Shown piece after piece: positions 12,113-25,939 of a stretch of DNA of 64,000 nucleotides; the stretch's first letter is position 1; each line of letters begins with the position of its first letter. The position numbers and the translations under genes were made by a program. A model generated the notes under the pieces. It was given only the letters and a program-made list of their open reading frames with translations. It made no database searches and was not told the origin of the DNA. This DNA comes from Ciborinia camelliae (lineage: Eukaryota > Ascomycota > Leotiomycetes > Helotiales > Sclerotiniaceae): NCBI GenBank assembly GCA_025890175.1, contig JANPYM010000009.1, positions 1,551,782 to 1,615,781 on the forward strand, given 5' to 3'.

Positions 12113-15100
12113 TTTGGGAAGATACCGGCGAAAGACTTGCAGGAATGTTGTTGAATATGGCGGAAGAAAGTTGTAGACGAGGTAGGGTTTGACAGCGTCT
12201 GGTAACTACTATTATTGAGAAAACGGTGTTAGTGTTTGAAATTTGAAACTCCGAATTGGATTCACTTTCTTCTTTCACTTTCTCTTGAAAGTGAAATGTG
12301 GAGGAATCTTTCAGATCGGGATGCCAATAAGACAATCTGCTTGTGAAGAGCCAGAAGGTGTATGAAGAAGATGGGTAGGCTCGAAGATCGAAATGGATAT
12401 GAGTAGAGATTGAAAATATAGATAGAATTACTTACTGTTGAAGGAAAGCTCGTGGGGATGAGTGCGACACGTCTTAGAAATGTTGCTGAATTGAAGATCG
12501 ACCCGAAAAATCAAGTGTAGATTTGGTTCCTTGGACGTATCACTTGATTCTTTAATCTTCAGCAGATCGAGACTTGATCAACGCGTTGAAGATTGTCTTG
12601 GAAGGATTAAGAAGTTCTACCAAGGTAGAAGAAGAAGAAGAAGCGTGTCTGTATGTTGTAGTAGAAGAAGAGGTAGTTTGGTGGCGATGGAATGGAATGG
12701 AGGTGGAGTTGTTTTTGGAAGAAGGGTGGGAGATGACGAGAACCCTTTTGTAGCTCGTTAGTGTGTAGGCATCCAATCTATCCCGTCTCTCGAGAGTGAA
12801 TATGGAAGAGGGGTGAGGGAGTTTGAGAAGGCGGAGAATGATACCGCCTGGACCCCTCTCTCAAATGAATTTTGAATTTTGAATTTTAAATTTTGAAATA
12901 GTAGGAGCGTTTTGAAAGTATCGCACCTTCCTTCTTAAAATGAGCACTCTGGTCGTCCCATATCCCTTTTCTTTTATCTGTTCCAAGGTTTACGTTTGCT
13001 TTATGACGTTTGGTTTATACGCGAAAGGGAACCCGCATGAAATCTAACCTAGGTACCATGAAGGCTTCTTTGGATCTCCGGCTTCCCACCAAATTCTTTT
13101 ATTCTGCAGCTACAGGCACTCGCTCTATCACGTCCCACCTGCGCATTCTTTTCCTGCCGCCTCCTCCCCTTCGGCTGTTTGCAGTGCTTGCATAGATCTT
13201 ATGTATTTTGTTTTTAATTCTTGAACTTCTTATTTCCCAAAAGTGATACCAGTCGACATTACGAGGACTATCGCCATACCTTCAACCTTTGAAATGAAAT
13301 GGAATACATTGATTGCATTATCGCTCTCCATCGGCGAAAATGTACGCCAAATTAACATTGCAATTTCAGTACATGAGGTATTTAATTAAAAGTATGAAAA
13401 CGCTCAGATGAGAACACAACCAAGAATACAAAATAGCAGGAAGAAATGCAAGCTTCCAATAATGATAATATATCAAAAAAGCATGATTTGGAAAGGTTTT
13501 TAATGCATGTTCAGTTCTATCTAGAAGAACAACGATGGTCTCGGTCTCCTTTTGCGCTGCTGAATAATATACTATGAGATGATCCTGCAAGTCACTTGAT
13601 TGCCAGATCTCGCAAGCAGCAACTCATTCAAGGTTCCGTGTTAAAGATGGACGCATTCAATACCCATGGCTAAGTAACAAAAACTTTTTAAGCATCAAAC
13701 TTTTGTTTAATAAGAGTTGACTGGAATTCATCTTACAGTTAGGTTAGGGGTAATGACCATGTTCGACCTACACCTTTAATTCTCCGCGAGTGCAGAGTAT
13801 GACAGATTTTGAAAAGCTTGAAAAGCTCAAAATACTCGGCTGTTTCTAGTGCTGACAGCTTGTTCATCTCACATCAAATCTCATTCATTATTAGATCAGA
13901 TTGTTTTCAACTTGAATGAGGCCGAGTGAGACCGATGAGCAGTCAGCTTTCATTGAATACCGAAACTTTTCAGCAATGGCCCAACCGAGGGAAGCAGTGC
14001 GGAAATATCAATGTCTCCCCGGATTTTTCATTCCTTTATCACACCGCTTCAGCTCGCATATGCAAGCAACCGTTAGACTTGCCCTATTCTTCCAGCCTCG
14101 AATCAGACCCGATGGTGTGGATTATGGACAGGGTGAAACGTGTCAATCAGGATCTTCAACGGAAGAAAGAAACGGCAGAAGAAGAAACTAGATCATACTA
14201 GACCATGATCAGATATGTGACGGGGGAGATATAGAAGTTAGCATGGCTGGTAATAATGACTTCGACTGTCCGACATGCCCTTTTAGTATTTTTCCATCCA
14301 GGGTTGCATCATTTATCTCTGATCACGTTGAAACCATCAAAGAAGTCTGGACGCCACAATCAATCCACAATCAATCTTGCAGGACAAACTACAGATTCAA
14401 CCGTATCATCCTGCAGGCTTTGATTAGAGGATAATAAACAGGGGCGTTATTCGGGGTCCAAATCAACCATTATCGGTATGATGATGAATATATTCTACAA
14501 AATCCGGACTCCCAGAATCCCAGACTCCCAACCTCCTCAAACAATTTTCACTCAAAAAGCGCGCCGGCCCTTGGATAGCTTTTGGAACCGTCGACAGCGG
14601 AAGCCGGGAGAGCTAAAATCGCAAACTCAGAAGACCACGTTTAGTGGAGAATGATACCCGAACCATGCCCACAGGAACGGGCAAGGATGAAGTGCGCTAA
14701 ATGTAAATACTAAGACAAAAGTGGCTGTCAACGGTCAGACCCTGAAGTAGGAAAAGCGTCAAAATTTATGAAATAATAATGAGAAAAGGAAGAAAGGGGG
14801 CGCCGCCGATGGTGTTACTGATGGTCATTGGGACGGAAAGCTTCAGATCAACATACCTAGGTAAGAACCTTACAGGCAGACTAAAATAAATGTTTCCCTT
14901 CTTCATGTTTTTCATAAATCCATGGTATGCGTAGTCAACTTCCGTCATATTCTGGGGGGAAGCAAATATTCCCAGGCTGGATGCCTGCGTTAATCGGGTC
15001 ACTGTAATGTAATATGCACTACACAATCACAGAAGTTAGAACATACCGAGCACAAAACATCACTAGATCATCCTGTCTTTCATTAGATTTCTTTTTGGCA

Positions 15101-16500
15101 CGGCCAAGCGGTATGAAAATTCTGAAATCTTATCCAGTATATTATGCAACAAGGCTACACTCGGATGGTCTTGCATTATTGATGGCACGAAACAAGATTT
15201 ATGTAGACATAGGGTTATATTGAAATTTATACACACCTTGGGCGGCGAAACACGACAGGTCCGTATAATACTATAATGAGATATATTATTAGTGGATTGG
15301 AGTAACAATCTATGACTGTACGCATAGTTCACCAATGGACTCTGGAGCAGGCATCATTAACATCAATCTTCCGAGTCCCGACTTTCTTTTCCAAAATGCC
15401 CACTGTTCTCCAAGGTTTACGAAATTTCCCTTATTTTAAAAATCTCTACATATTTCTCGAAACGCTCATCAAGTCTGTGGGCACTCTTAATATGTCCTCG
15501 AATGATACTAGCATGTATCATACTATCATTAGGTATCCTTAACCGACAGTCTGACACAGCCTCAAAACCACGCTTATTTTCCTTTTTCTTAATATACGGA
15601 GTATATATTTCTAGAACAGGAAAATGCAGAACGGCTGTTATTGAAGTATGGCATAGCGTGGAATTACAGAAAGAGGCGCATTAAATGGCTGGTGATAAAA
15701 ATAACAAGATTCGTCAGGAGCCAGACATCGAATAGGTACGCTAACAAACCAAATGAAGGGGGCAGGAAAAATACCCTAAATTGGCATCATTTAAAGCCGG
15801 TAAAAAGAATGTTGATAGAGGAAGAAATGATAAAATATTCGATCATGATATATAGATAGATATGAGGAATAGGTTACATAACTCGAGTCAAGTTCCTAGG
15901 CCTGGATTGTATGATTCATTGCCGCCGTATATCGAATGAAGTCCAATTGTAGGGGTAGCTACATAGGTATTATGCATTGGCAATTCAAGATTGGGGGGAA
16001 TATGAGGATGGAATCAATCGATCAATCAATCAATAAACTTTGATGGTATGGCATGCCGCATGGTATGGTGATAGTTTTGGTTGATCTTACAACTGACTGG
16101 TCTTGTGATATGAATTGGCTTGGCCTGAATGACTTCAATTGCTGCACATTTCACTATTATGTACTACTCCGTATAGGTAGTATTATGGTGGTGGTGGTAG
16201 TGGTGGTGGTGAATCGTGATGGTGGTGATGGTGGTGATTGAGCTGAAGCTTTTGAGCTAGAGTTTCTATGGTTGGCTTGAAGGGCAATTTCATACACTAT
16301 GACAGTATAAATTTTATCTCGTAGTAGTATCGGGATTCGGAACTCATCATCCATGACACGCCAACACTAAACACTAACCACTCACTAATCTACAAGCTTC
16401 AAACCCCTTCATTACTCATCATACAGTAGATTCAAACTTCACTCATTCTCCACCACCACCACCACCGCGAAGTCACATCCACAACCTTCGTTCTCAGTAT
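12113..16500. other. Intergenic, no gene recognised
   Basis: Upstream of the Stc1-type gene (-) there is a GA/CT-rich leader (12200-12760). From about 13200 to 16050 the sequence is AT-rich with only short frames. Two 91-codon frames starting at 13916 and 13926 overlap almost completely, and neither resembles a known protein. Simple repeats include GTGGTGGTA-type triplets at 16188-16240. A TACCTAGGTA motif sits at about 14856. Nothing else is supported. Confidence 0.5.
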
Positions 16501-18350
16501 CACATCGCCCCTCCAAGCCACGAATTGCATCGCGGCCTCACATTCTTTAAACTGTACCATAACCTACTTACTGCTACTGCTACTATTACTACTGCTACTG
16601 CTACTGCCACTAAGAGAAAACTCTTCCTTTCCTTGTACACATTTACAACCATTTTTGCTGTACTGTACCTGCTTCATCGTTCTTCTTCCCTTTCTATCTT
16701 ATTATGCATATATCTACTACAGTACTGGCTTCAACAAAACACAAAACACAAAATACAAAACACAAAACTCTAAACACCAAACAGTAGAGATCCAATCATC
16801 CAACCCATCATCCATATTATTACAACCCACTATTCTGATTCAAGACCCTTTTTACTTTCCTTAATATAACCTCATTGATTGGAAAAGGCCCCGCCTTTAA
16901 AGCCCCTCTTCGTTCACTTTCTTTGGAATAATAATACCTACTTCGTACATGAATGACATTACTTGTTACTCTATCAGCTTCCCCGGGCATTGAATCATTC
17001 GCGTCCCATCGAATCAGCATAATCACAGTCCCTCAAAGTTCACTCGGTCGCTGTGTTGGCATCACAAGAAGCAATCGAAACTTTTTAGCCGATACTTCCA
17101 AGTTCCAGGGATCCAAAACTATCTTCCCTCTTGATTTACAGTGCTCTTATTCAGCTAAACGGCGTGTTGTTCGAGACAGGTCCCACAACCTCGCATATAA
17201 CTCGCAGTATCAGTTCCCACACACGCACAACCTCAAGTAAACATCAGCCAGCATAATCAAGCATCAGCACCGCACCGCATCGCGCAGGAAGAAGAGAAAA
17301 ATCTAACTTTCGCTACTTCGTACCACAAATTTACTCGTACACAACCGACCGTTCATTTCTCACTCTTCTAAGTTCTTCCTTCGAAACTCTTCCTTATTAA
17401 TCATACCGGTACACTCAAATAATGCCAATTATCTAAAATCCATTCGAGACTCACCTATTTCTGGGCACCATATCACCCCTGGAGAAACTACTAAAAGATC
17501 CAATCTACTGTTCGATGTCAAAGTGGATCTTAGCGAAATTGGTTATTACTATCATCCCCGAGCTGTTCATGCCCCGAAGATTATCTTCTGGAAGGATTTG
17601 CGGAACTTAATAAAACCCAAACTAGAGAAAGCGCGAGCTTGAGGACTTTCCACGGTTCAAGGCCTGGTAGTTTCGATAATTCAAAGTTCATGCAACCCAT
17701 GCTTTCCTTTTGAGTCTTGACTGACTCCCATGCGCTTGCGATATCCACCTACTTACTGTACGACAAGCAAGCCATCGACTCCCCCACGTCGCCATCAGGA
17801 AACTACGAAGGGCCCTTGATCTATTCCAGCTTCTCCTATCATTAAAATACTAACCAGGAACGTCACGAGTCGTCCGTACTTCTTGATCATCGAAAGGCTT
17901 CTTGCTCTAGCGGGTCAAGACCCGCACTCTTGGTAACGGGCTCCTTTACCACCCTTGGACTTCTTCTCAGACATCCCATTACACCTCTCTACCTAATCAT
18001 CTTCTTGATCTTTCAATTCGCTGCTTCACTCATTTGCAATCTCACGGAGGACATCCAAAACATATCATTATCACCTCGATCGCTACCTACCACAATCGAC
18101 ATCTACGTTACATGAATGCTCTGATCAACCCACGGAAGCTCTCGTGGGCTATATACGCGGCAGCATTGGTAAGAGAAACCTCCTGATATTCACCGTGGTC
18201 AATATCCAATCTTCGACCATGGCTCAAAGAGATTGCTAACACAGCCAATTTCTCTCAGCATTCACTTTCGGTCATTTAACACGAACATTTATTATTTAAA
18301 GCATATATACAATACATTCCTACAATTCAAACCTCACTCGATCTACAAAT
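16500..18350 (+). promoter_or_regulatory. Long leader/promoter upstream of Ime2-type kinase
   Basis: About 1.8 kb of C/T/A-rich sequence precedes the kinase start at 18351 and contains no supported gene. It includes a CTGCTA/CTACTG hexamer repeat (about 16563-16610), ACAAAACACAAAA repeats (about 16735-16780) and several short upstream ATG frames. The base composition matches long 5' leaders seen before fungal regulatory genes. Transcript start and splicing cannot be read from sequence alone. Confidence 0.4.
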
Positions 18351-20787
18351 ATGACAGTCGCGTACGATTTGACCCACCGAGGGTCTTCGACCCTTCAAGC
18401 TTCAGCTGGACAGGCGTTGGAAGATAGATTTGAAGTTTTGAAAGATATTGGAGATGGTAGCTTCGGTAGCGTTGTTCTGGCACGAGTACGCGGGGCGGGA
18501 GCCAGTGTAGCTCGACGAGGAACAATTGTAAGTTTGAGCAGGGTTGGTTGGGGAATTTTTAAAGCTGATTGAAAAATTATAGATTGCTATCAAGACAATG
18601 AAGAAGACCTTCGAATCATTCCAACCATGCCTGGAACTACGAGAAGTCGTATTCTTAAAAACGCTACCACCCCACCAACATCTAGTGCCAGCGTTAGATA
18701 TATTCCTCGACCCTTTCACCAAAAAGTTGCACATTGCCATGGAGTACATGGATGGCAATTTATATCAATTGATGAAGGCTCGTGATCACAAGTGCCTGGA
18801 TGTTTCTAGTGTCAAGAGTATCCTTTTCCAAATCATGCAAGGACTTGAGCATATACACGCTCATCATTTCTTCCATCGTGATATCAAACCAGAAAACATC
18901 CTAGTTTCCACATCAGCACAAGATTCGGGAAACTCCTTCCGACGATACTCTGCCATGGTCACCCCACCTTCTACACCACCAGCTTACACTGTCAAGATTG
19001 CCGACTTTGGTCTTGCACGAGAAACTCATTCGAAGTTACCTTACACAACCTACGTATCAACCAGATGGTACAGAGCGCCGGAAGTATTACTAAGAGCGGG
19101 CGAGTACTCGGCCCCAGTGGATATTTGGGCGATCGGTGCCATGGCAGTGGAAATTGCAACATTGAAGCCTTTATTCCCTGGAGGAAACGAAGTCGACCAG
19201 GTTTGGAGAGTGTGTGAAATTATGGGTAGCCCAGGGAACTGGCACAACAAGGCCGGCGAGAGAGTTGGTGGGGGTGATTGGAGAGAAGGCACGAGACTGG
19301 CCGGCAAACTTGGATTCTCGTTCCCAAAAATGGCGCCACATTCCATGGACACGATTCTTCAAACACCTCAGTGGCCAGCATCATTGGCAAAATTCGTCAC
19401 GTGGTGTTTAATGTGGGATCCTAAGAGTCGACCAACATCAACTCAGGCAATGGCTCACGAATTCTTTACTGATGCTGTGGATCCATTAAGGCCCAAGTCT
19501 TCATCGAGGATACTCGGTCGCAAACATTCTGATCTAAGCTACCGTAGCTCAAAGGACTTCTCCGAGACCACACCAAGTTCAACAATGAAACCTTCTTGGT
19601 TCAGAAAATCTTTAATCGGCAGAAATGATAATTCTAACACCGCTGCTGTTCAAACTAAGGAGAAGGAGAACGTGGCATCGAAACCTTCACCGATACTTAC
19701 ACCTACAATTAGTGAAATTCCTGTAGCTAAGACACGTCAGCCTGCTTCTAAGCGGTCAACGTGGGCTAACGGGGCTACTAACGCAGCGCCAATGACGATC
19801 TTGCCCACAATCAAACCCATCTCACCAATATCTGATACTGCAACGGCACAAGCAAGTAGCAGAACGCCATCATACAATGATCTCTATTCTGGACAAAATG
19901 ATAAGGCCTCGAAGAAAATCGGTCGTCAATTATCAGTTGCCTCTAGCACGAATCATTATGCGGAAATCCATCGCCAACAAGCAGAAATGGCATTGAATGG
20001 AAATTCTGGTTTGGTATCCCCCCCAAGCGGTCACAAAGAAAGTTTCTTCTCTCACCTAAGGAAACGCGCAAGAAGATTCTCTGGTCGACAATCTCTAACT
20101 CCCATGTCACCAAAATCAATGGATATTGAATCACAGGCAGGATGTGGACCTTGGTCCAGTAATAGATCATCGATGGTATTGGATGCCAATCAGCCTTCTA
20201 GCCCTGCTCCCCAAAAAGTTGATTCGTATGAGGCATTGGACAAAGCGTTGCGTACCGTCCAGCAAAATTTGGATTCCCCCCAGAGTACAAATTCCCCGCC
20301 TATACCACCAAGTCATCAAATAAACCCAAGCAGCGTTTTGAAGAGACATCACTCAGTTCCTCATCAACAACCACCGCGTTCAACCCCCGATATTCCAAGA
20401 TCTGTTGCGCCCATACCAACTAGGAATAGGAGGAGTCATATATCAGGCGTTCAACAATATGAAACTCCTGATGAGGAGGACGAATTACTTGATGAGGCTC
20501 TAACATCCACGAAGAAGACAATGAGACGCGGAAATTCAGTCCAGACCGATCATCGACAACCGTTACGACAATCCCACAGTAATACTGGTTTAAATCCATA
20601 TCCTACACCCTCACCATCCGCCAATGGTAACTCGGTACTCTTTGGTCAAGGTTTAAACAATGCTTCACCAACTCCAAAACCCCATGGAACTAACAAGCAA
20701 TCTTCGACACCACCGTACGACTATCAGGAAAATGAGTGGGCGGCATCCGCTGCTGCTAGTATATTCGCAGCACAAAATCGATTTTAG
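18351..20787 (+). CDS. imeB: Ime2/ImeB-type serine/threonine protein kinase
   Basis: Two exons (18351-18527 and 18583-20787) encode 793 aa. This is a CMGC kinase of the Ime2/RCK(MAK) group, which controls meiotic entry in yeast and sexual development in Aspergillus (ImeB). Kinase motifs: glycine loop GDGSFG (about residue 36), IAIK with the ATP lysine at 63, helix-C ELREVVFL, FHRDIKPEN with catalytic Asp159, DFGLAR at about 200, a TTY activation motif at 214-216 followed by RWYRAPE, and DIWAIG. A 28-residue Ser/Pro-rich insertion lies between HRD and DFG, as I recall for fungal Ime2 proteins. The domain ends near residue 370. The remaining ~420 residues are Ser/Pro-rich with many SP/TP sites and a basic KRARRFSGR patch, and are likely regulatory. 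The first intron is phase 0 and splits the small lobe before the ATP lysine. Confidence 0.94.
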
Positions 20788-23700
20788 ACGACCCTCTATC
20801 GTCAATTTGTAAAATACTTGGAGGAAAAGTTTCGGGGCATCTACATTGCATGGTGTTTGGGAGATTGGGAGGGGTCAGTTTTGTTCAAACGTTCTTTGTG
20901 ACATCAGTTTACTATACACCAGTACTGCTAGGTCTAGCGAGTTCATCTACGGCGTTTAATGTTGATATCGAAACCTTCTTTTGATTTTTTTTTTCAGTTT
21001 CATACCCCGAGCATAGTAAGCGCCTATAGAAGCGTTTCTTGGTGTTCATCATTTTTTCTCGTCTTCTAAATACCCCTTTATAGACCGCACTAAATTTTGT
21101 TTTCCGAGAAGATTCAATGGAAAAACCTGCTTCACAGCATCAAACAATATCTCATTTGTCATCAAATTTTCTATATGGATGTGGCCTGTAGCAAATTCGC
21201 TTGAATGCCAGGACCAAATTATATACACGTTATTTTCCTATTTTTCAGGGCCAATGGCGATTTCTAGGCGAGCCACGTGGCGACAGCTAATTGGGGGAGG
21301 CAAATCTGTTTGTTTATTCAACACCGGCAGCACAAGAAATACTGTACAACTGATACGTTTCGAAGGCTAGCTTCACAAAAAAATATGGGCACGGGATATC
21401 AGGAATGGGATCTGGGATTTGCGGCTCTAGCGGGACGGGCAGAGGAGTGTTTATGGGCATGCATATTTGTGGCGGGGAGGTACATCTACTTAATTATATT
21501 TTTCCTTGTTCTCCTTGTCTTTCCTTTGTCGTACATATTTGGTCGGGGCTATCCTGGAATTATAGGGCTATGCTGCAGGAAGGATTTTCTGGGGAACATC
21601 CTCGTTCCCGGATATGAGGAGGGGAGGTCCTTGGAGGATTAGGTCTTGAGATGCTTTGCGTTGTTGACTAGCGAGGTTGTTCCTCAATTAAATCGCTGCT
21701 GGTCGGTATGTTATTGTCACCGAAGGAGGATTTGCATCGGCAAGTCTTCAGGGGTGATAGAGATGTGATGTGTTGGAATTTGGTGGGGGGATGGATTTTC
21801 AGGATCATCAGGAAAGGAGGCTTGTATTTAGACGGTGGCAAGTGTTTAAAGGAGAGAGGGAGGAAAGATGGAGTAGATCCAGCGAAAATTAAAATATAGC
21901 GTGACAACGCTCTTTTTTCCTCTCGGTATATATCGTCATATCTCTCTCGTACATTGTCCAACTGAATTTGTGATGTGATATCACATGTATCTCGACTCGT
22001 CGAACCAGAAAATGCTCAGAATCATGAATAACATGATTTTCGAAGTGGACCGACCGACAAGCACGGTGTCCCATATCCATATCCAAAACCATGGCCGCAT
22101 GGATAGATATCTCATATCGATCAATTAAGATAGGAGCCTCCGCGTGACAAGGAAGTTGTAGTATACATGATCTGGAGGGGCAATGACAACGACATGGCAT
22201 AGGTGATATTCAAGGTGAAACCTACCATTCTTCCTAATTCTTGGAATGATTTTCAGGGTCGATTGTTATCCACCATACTACTGTACAAGTCTCTACTCTC
22301 TATGATTGTTGTCGAGATACAAGGTAGTGTACTCGAGAATCGAGATATACAGATACGGTTGATACTACGTAGGTACTGTAGTCGGTTCCAAAATAGTCTA
22401 TCGCAGCTTTCTCTCCATCGGAACATCTTCCATAATCCCTCCTTGAGTCCCTGCTCCTTTACCGTACAATCTTCAACCGGGGGCCGGCCATCCAACCACC
22501 TCCTTTTTTCCTCGTACTCAATAACCACCAACATTATTCATCCATCATTGCATCAATTTCGATACAGTATTATTATCAATTTATCAAAGGCCGACCCGAC
22601 CCACCGGAGTACCCTAAATGGCAAACCGCCTATCACCGATCAGAGACACGACGGAAAATCAATGCCGCGTCAGAACTCTGTGTGTAATAATGGATTGCCT
22701 CGACAACCTGCGGGGGGGGAGCTTAGGAGCTTAGGGTTTAGGAAAAACATCAATACATATTGGGAGAAGCAGGGATATACCCTAAGTACCGTAAATCCAC
22801 CCACTTACGAATGAAAATCTGAGAATCTGAGAGATGGAAATAGAAATGGAAATATCATTTGCAGGGAAAAAAAATGTTCTAGAATTACTTGGTACTGAAA
22901 TTTACGTGGTTATTATTATTTACATGGTTTGTACGAGCGAGGATCGGGAGGAGGGAGGTTATATCCGAAATGGGAGTGAGAGAGGGACTGGGACTCTGGG
23001 AGCTGGAGGGATTAATTGATTATTGTTTTTTTCTTGGGTATGGTATGGTATAGTATGGTATAGTATGGTATGGTATGGTATCACCGTATCATGATTCATT
23101 ATGGTAGGTACCTAGGTACGAGGTAGGTACTAGGTAGGTAGGTATGGTCATTGGTTACGACCTATGGTACGGATGGCGGGTAATAAGTGCCGAAAGCCTG
23201 CAGGAGGGAAATGCCGTACGGCGTAGCCTCGTAGAGTCATAGCCAGTATGTATGGTTTTGAATTCCAGTCCTGTATCATTTTAAGGCGTTTGTATCGTTT
23301 CAACTGTACTGTATGGTAACGTATGTTTTCGCACCGGCCAGGAGGTGTTTGGTAGGTTGGTTTGGTTACTGGGGTTTACTCTCGGATGTTTGTGATGAGT
23401 TTGTGATGAGATTTTACACTTACCGTAAGAGATTGGTGAATTGTGATTGATTGATTGATTAGATAGTTTATTGAGTTTTCCTGAATTCTTGATATTCCTT
23501 TCTGGGGGTTCACAGTTCGAATCAGTGGAAATAGAAAGCTTGTGTGTTCGTTCTTGATTACGATTTGGTACCTTTAGATAATAAATAATCTTCATTTCTC
23601 TCTCTATGTAACTCTCTCAAAGTCTCCCTATTACGGCAACTCAGGTCGTCAATCGTTCAGCGGGGGGTGATCTCTCCTACAAGTAGAATTCGGAAATCCA

Positions 23701-25939
23701 GGTCTGTCTATCCAACTGGTCGCGGTAACTAGAGTAGTTTCCGTCTCTAGGCCCATCACTACTTGGCGGCTTGGCCATGAAGCTTTAGAAAGTTCCAATA
23801 AAGTTAATTTCTAATATTAAACTTTACGGAGCAGTAATTAGTGAAAGAACTTGAGAATCTGAGATGGTAACATCATTCATGGACCATGGTAGTAGTACTA
23901 TGGTAGACATTGGTAGTGTAGTAGTAGACTGCATACCTGAAGGCTGATGGATGCCCAAGATGCTGATCACTGTGAAGTCCTGGGGCAGAATTGGAAATGA
24001 TGTTCGAGACGGGATGGAATAGGATGGGATGGGATGGATGATTGGCATGGCATAGGAAATTTAATTTTAAAGTTTTGGGATTGCGGTCGAGGCAACGTTA
24101 CGGACCTTAAGAGTTTTTAACTTGGAAAAGGTTCCCCGGATGTATCCTTCCAAATTCGAATATTAAATAAAAGAAATTCATTTGTAACTACCTACCTACT
24201 ATACCAATCAGTCCTGAATTCCCGGTGACGATAGAACCCGGTATTTGATTATACGGTTATATCAAAAACTGGCGCGAGCCCGAGATATCTAGCTAGGCCA
24301 CATTATACTATCATGCTCTACATATGCACAAGCCTGGAAATAGAAAGAGCATCGATTATTCGATACATGCTCAAATAATTTCAAGAAAATCTAATGCTTC
24401 ACTTCAGATGAAAGATGTGTCGACTATTCTATCTGTATAGGAGCATTGTAACAAAGTTCTCATCTAATCTCAAAATTAACCTCTTGAAATTCATGGATTC
24501 CACCTCGAGCCGTGAAGAACTGAGAGGAGACAGATGGGCTACTCTCATACTCATTCATACTTCTAACATCTCCTATTTCGTTTTGAGTACCGTATCTCAC
24601 TATTTCCATTCGAGAAGTTCGTGGTATCAGAAGAACTCTCTTTCCTCGTCACCCTCCACCATCTCCCCCCATGCCAACTACCTAACCACCAAACTCCCCA
24701 AAAACTGAGCATCCACCAGACCATCTGCCATGTCCATCCAACCAACCTCACAATCTTCCTTCTCAAATTCGAGTTCTCGCCTTGATGGATGGATGGATGA
24801 CTTCCTTCCCTCCCCCCCGCACTGAATTCAAGACAAAAAAAATGCAAAAAGAGATATCACATACAACAGTAGGGATTCGCTGGTGGTCACCCACCCAACT
24901 ACTAATCTACCGATCTGAGGCTTGTGTATGGCAGAGCGGACGGGATGCCCAATTCTCCTCAGTCTATGGTCGTATGTGACAGATTCCACGCTGCGTGGGA
25001 TAATATTAGGAATCCGTCATCTGCTTGCAAATGCCGAAATTTGGTCCCAGCCGTGCAGCGTCCAGATGAGTTCATTAAAGGGAAGAGGTATAGATTATTG
25101 TCTAGCAACTGTTGTAGCTAAACGCCGGGTCTTTCAGATCGATGTGAAATATCTATCCGTCTTTCCCCCTTCATCGCCCTCGGTGAACCGAACCTTCTCA
25201 TCTTCCCCTTCCATCTTTTCACGAAACACGAAAGGGTAGTCGACTCAAATTCCTTTTCGTACACTCCTTTCTCTACCTATCAACATCAAACCAATTCCCC
25301 ACAGAAGTTCAATACCTTAAAAGCATTTCACCACAAGCAGTGTATGTCCTTTGCTAGCCATTCAAGTTGCTCCCCACAGGCCTCACTATATCTTGAGTAG
25401 TATTTACTTGTTGAATCTATGAATTCATCATCGAAAGATTATGTTGAAGCCCCGAGTTGACACAAAAAGATACACTGGAATGATATACAGCGAGCGGTAC
25501 ATGGTACTGTAAGGATACATCAAAGTGGGTTAACTAGCTGATTGACAATCATGCTATATATACCCTTTAGTCCGCGCTCCTATCCAGTGTGAAAGTCTTT
25601 GATAAAGTCTGGAGATCCGGATCGAATGCTTCGTCTTGCTATATCGAACTGTTTCCTCTCGATAAATTCCTGAACAAGAACCGAATTGAACCACAGTATT
25701 TCCAAATTCATCCCTGATCATGTTCTTCTCGGCGACAGTATCCAATAGTAGGCAATACCTTTTTCTTCCAAAATACAACCCTCAATAATTCTTGAGTATT
25801 TAGTACCGTATACAAGCTTTGGCACAGATTTTGTAGTGGAAGTGATGAGAAAGATTTCATAACACATCTTCAAGGTTCAAAGTCTGGCTTGGTCTGCCAG
25901 CTTCCGAGCGAACCGATCCTTGGGACGGCCTGTCGCAGT
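20788..25939. other. 5-kb gene-free intergenic region
   Basis: No coding region with family motifs is visible on either strand. The longest open frame (about 22203-22814) does not begin with ATG and has no known pattern. There is a (TATGG)n-like pentamer array at about 23036-23082, followed by a cluster of GGTAGGTACCTAGGTA motifs (23100-23150). The stretch 24400-25300 is again CT-rich. Genes with many tiny exons or non-coding RNAs could be missed. Confidence 0.5.
23036..23150. repeat. TATGG pentamer array and GGTAGGTACC cluster
   Basis: Pentamer units of the type GGTAT/AGTAT repeat about nine times (23036-23082). They are followed by overlapping GGTAGGTACCTAGGTAC motifs at 23103-23150. This is simple tandem sequence and no coding frame uses it. 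Confidence 0.75.

Noticed and set aside
21277..21642. 121-codon frame with one hydrophobic segment
   Set aside because: Start is not ATG, overlaps another frame, and shows no recognisable pattern; probably the 3' UTR/intergenic region after the kinase.
22203..22814. 203-codon open frame in the 5-kb gene-free region
   Set aside because: Begins with GTG, has no family motif, and composition is like surrounding non-coding DNA.
23505..23530. B-box-like AGTTCGAATCA
   Set aside because: No A box or cloverleaf upstream; not a tRNA.
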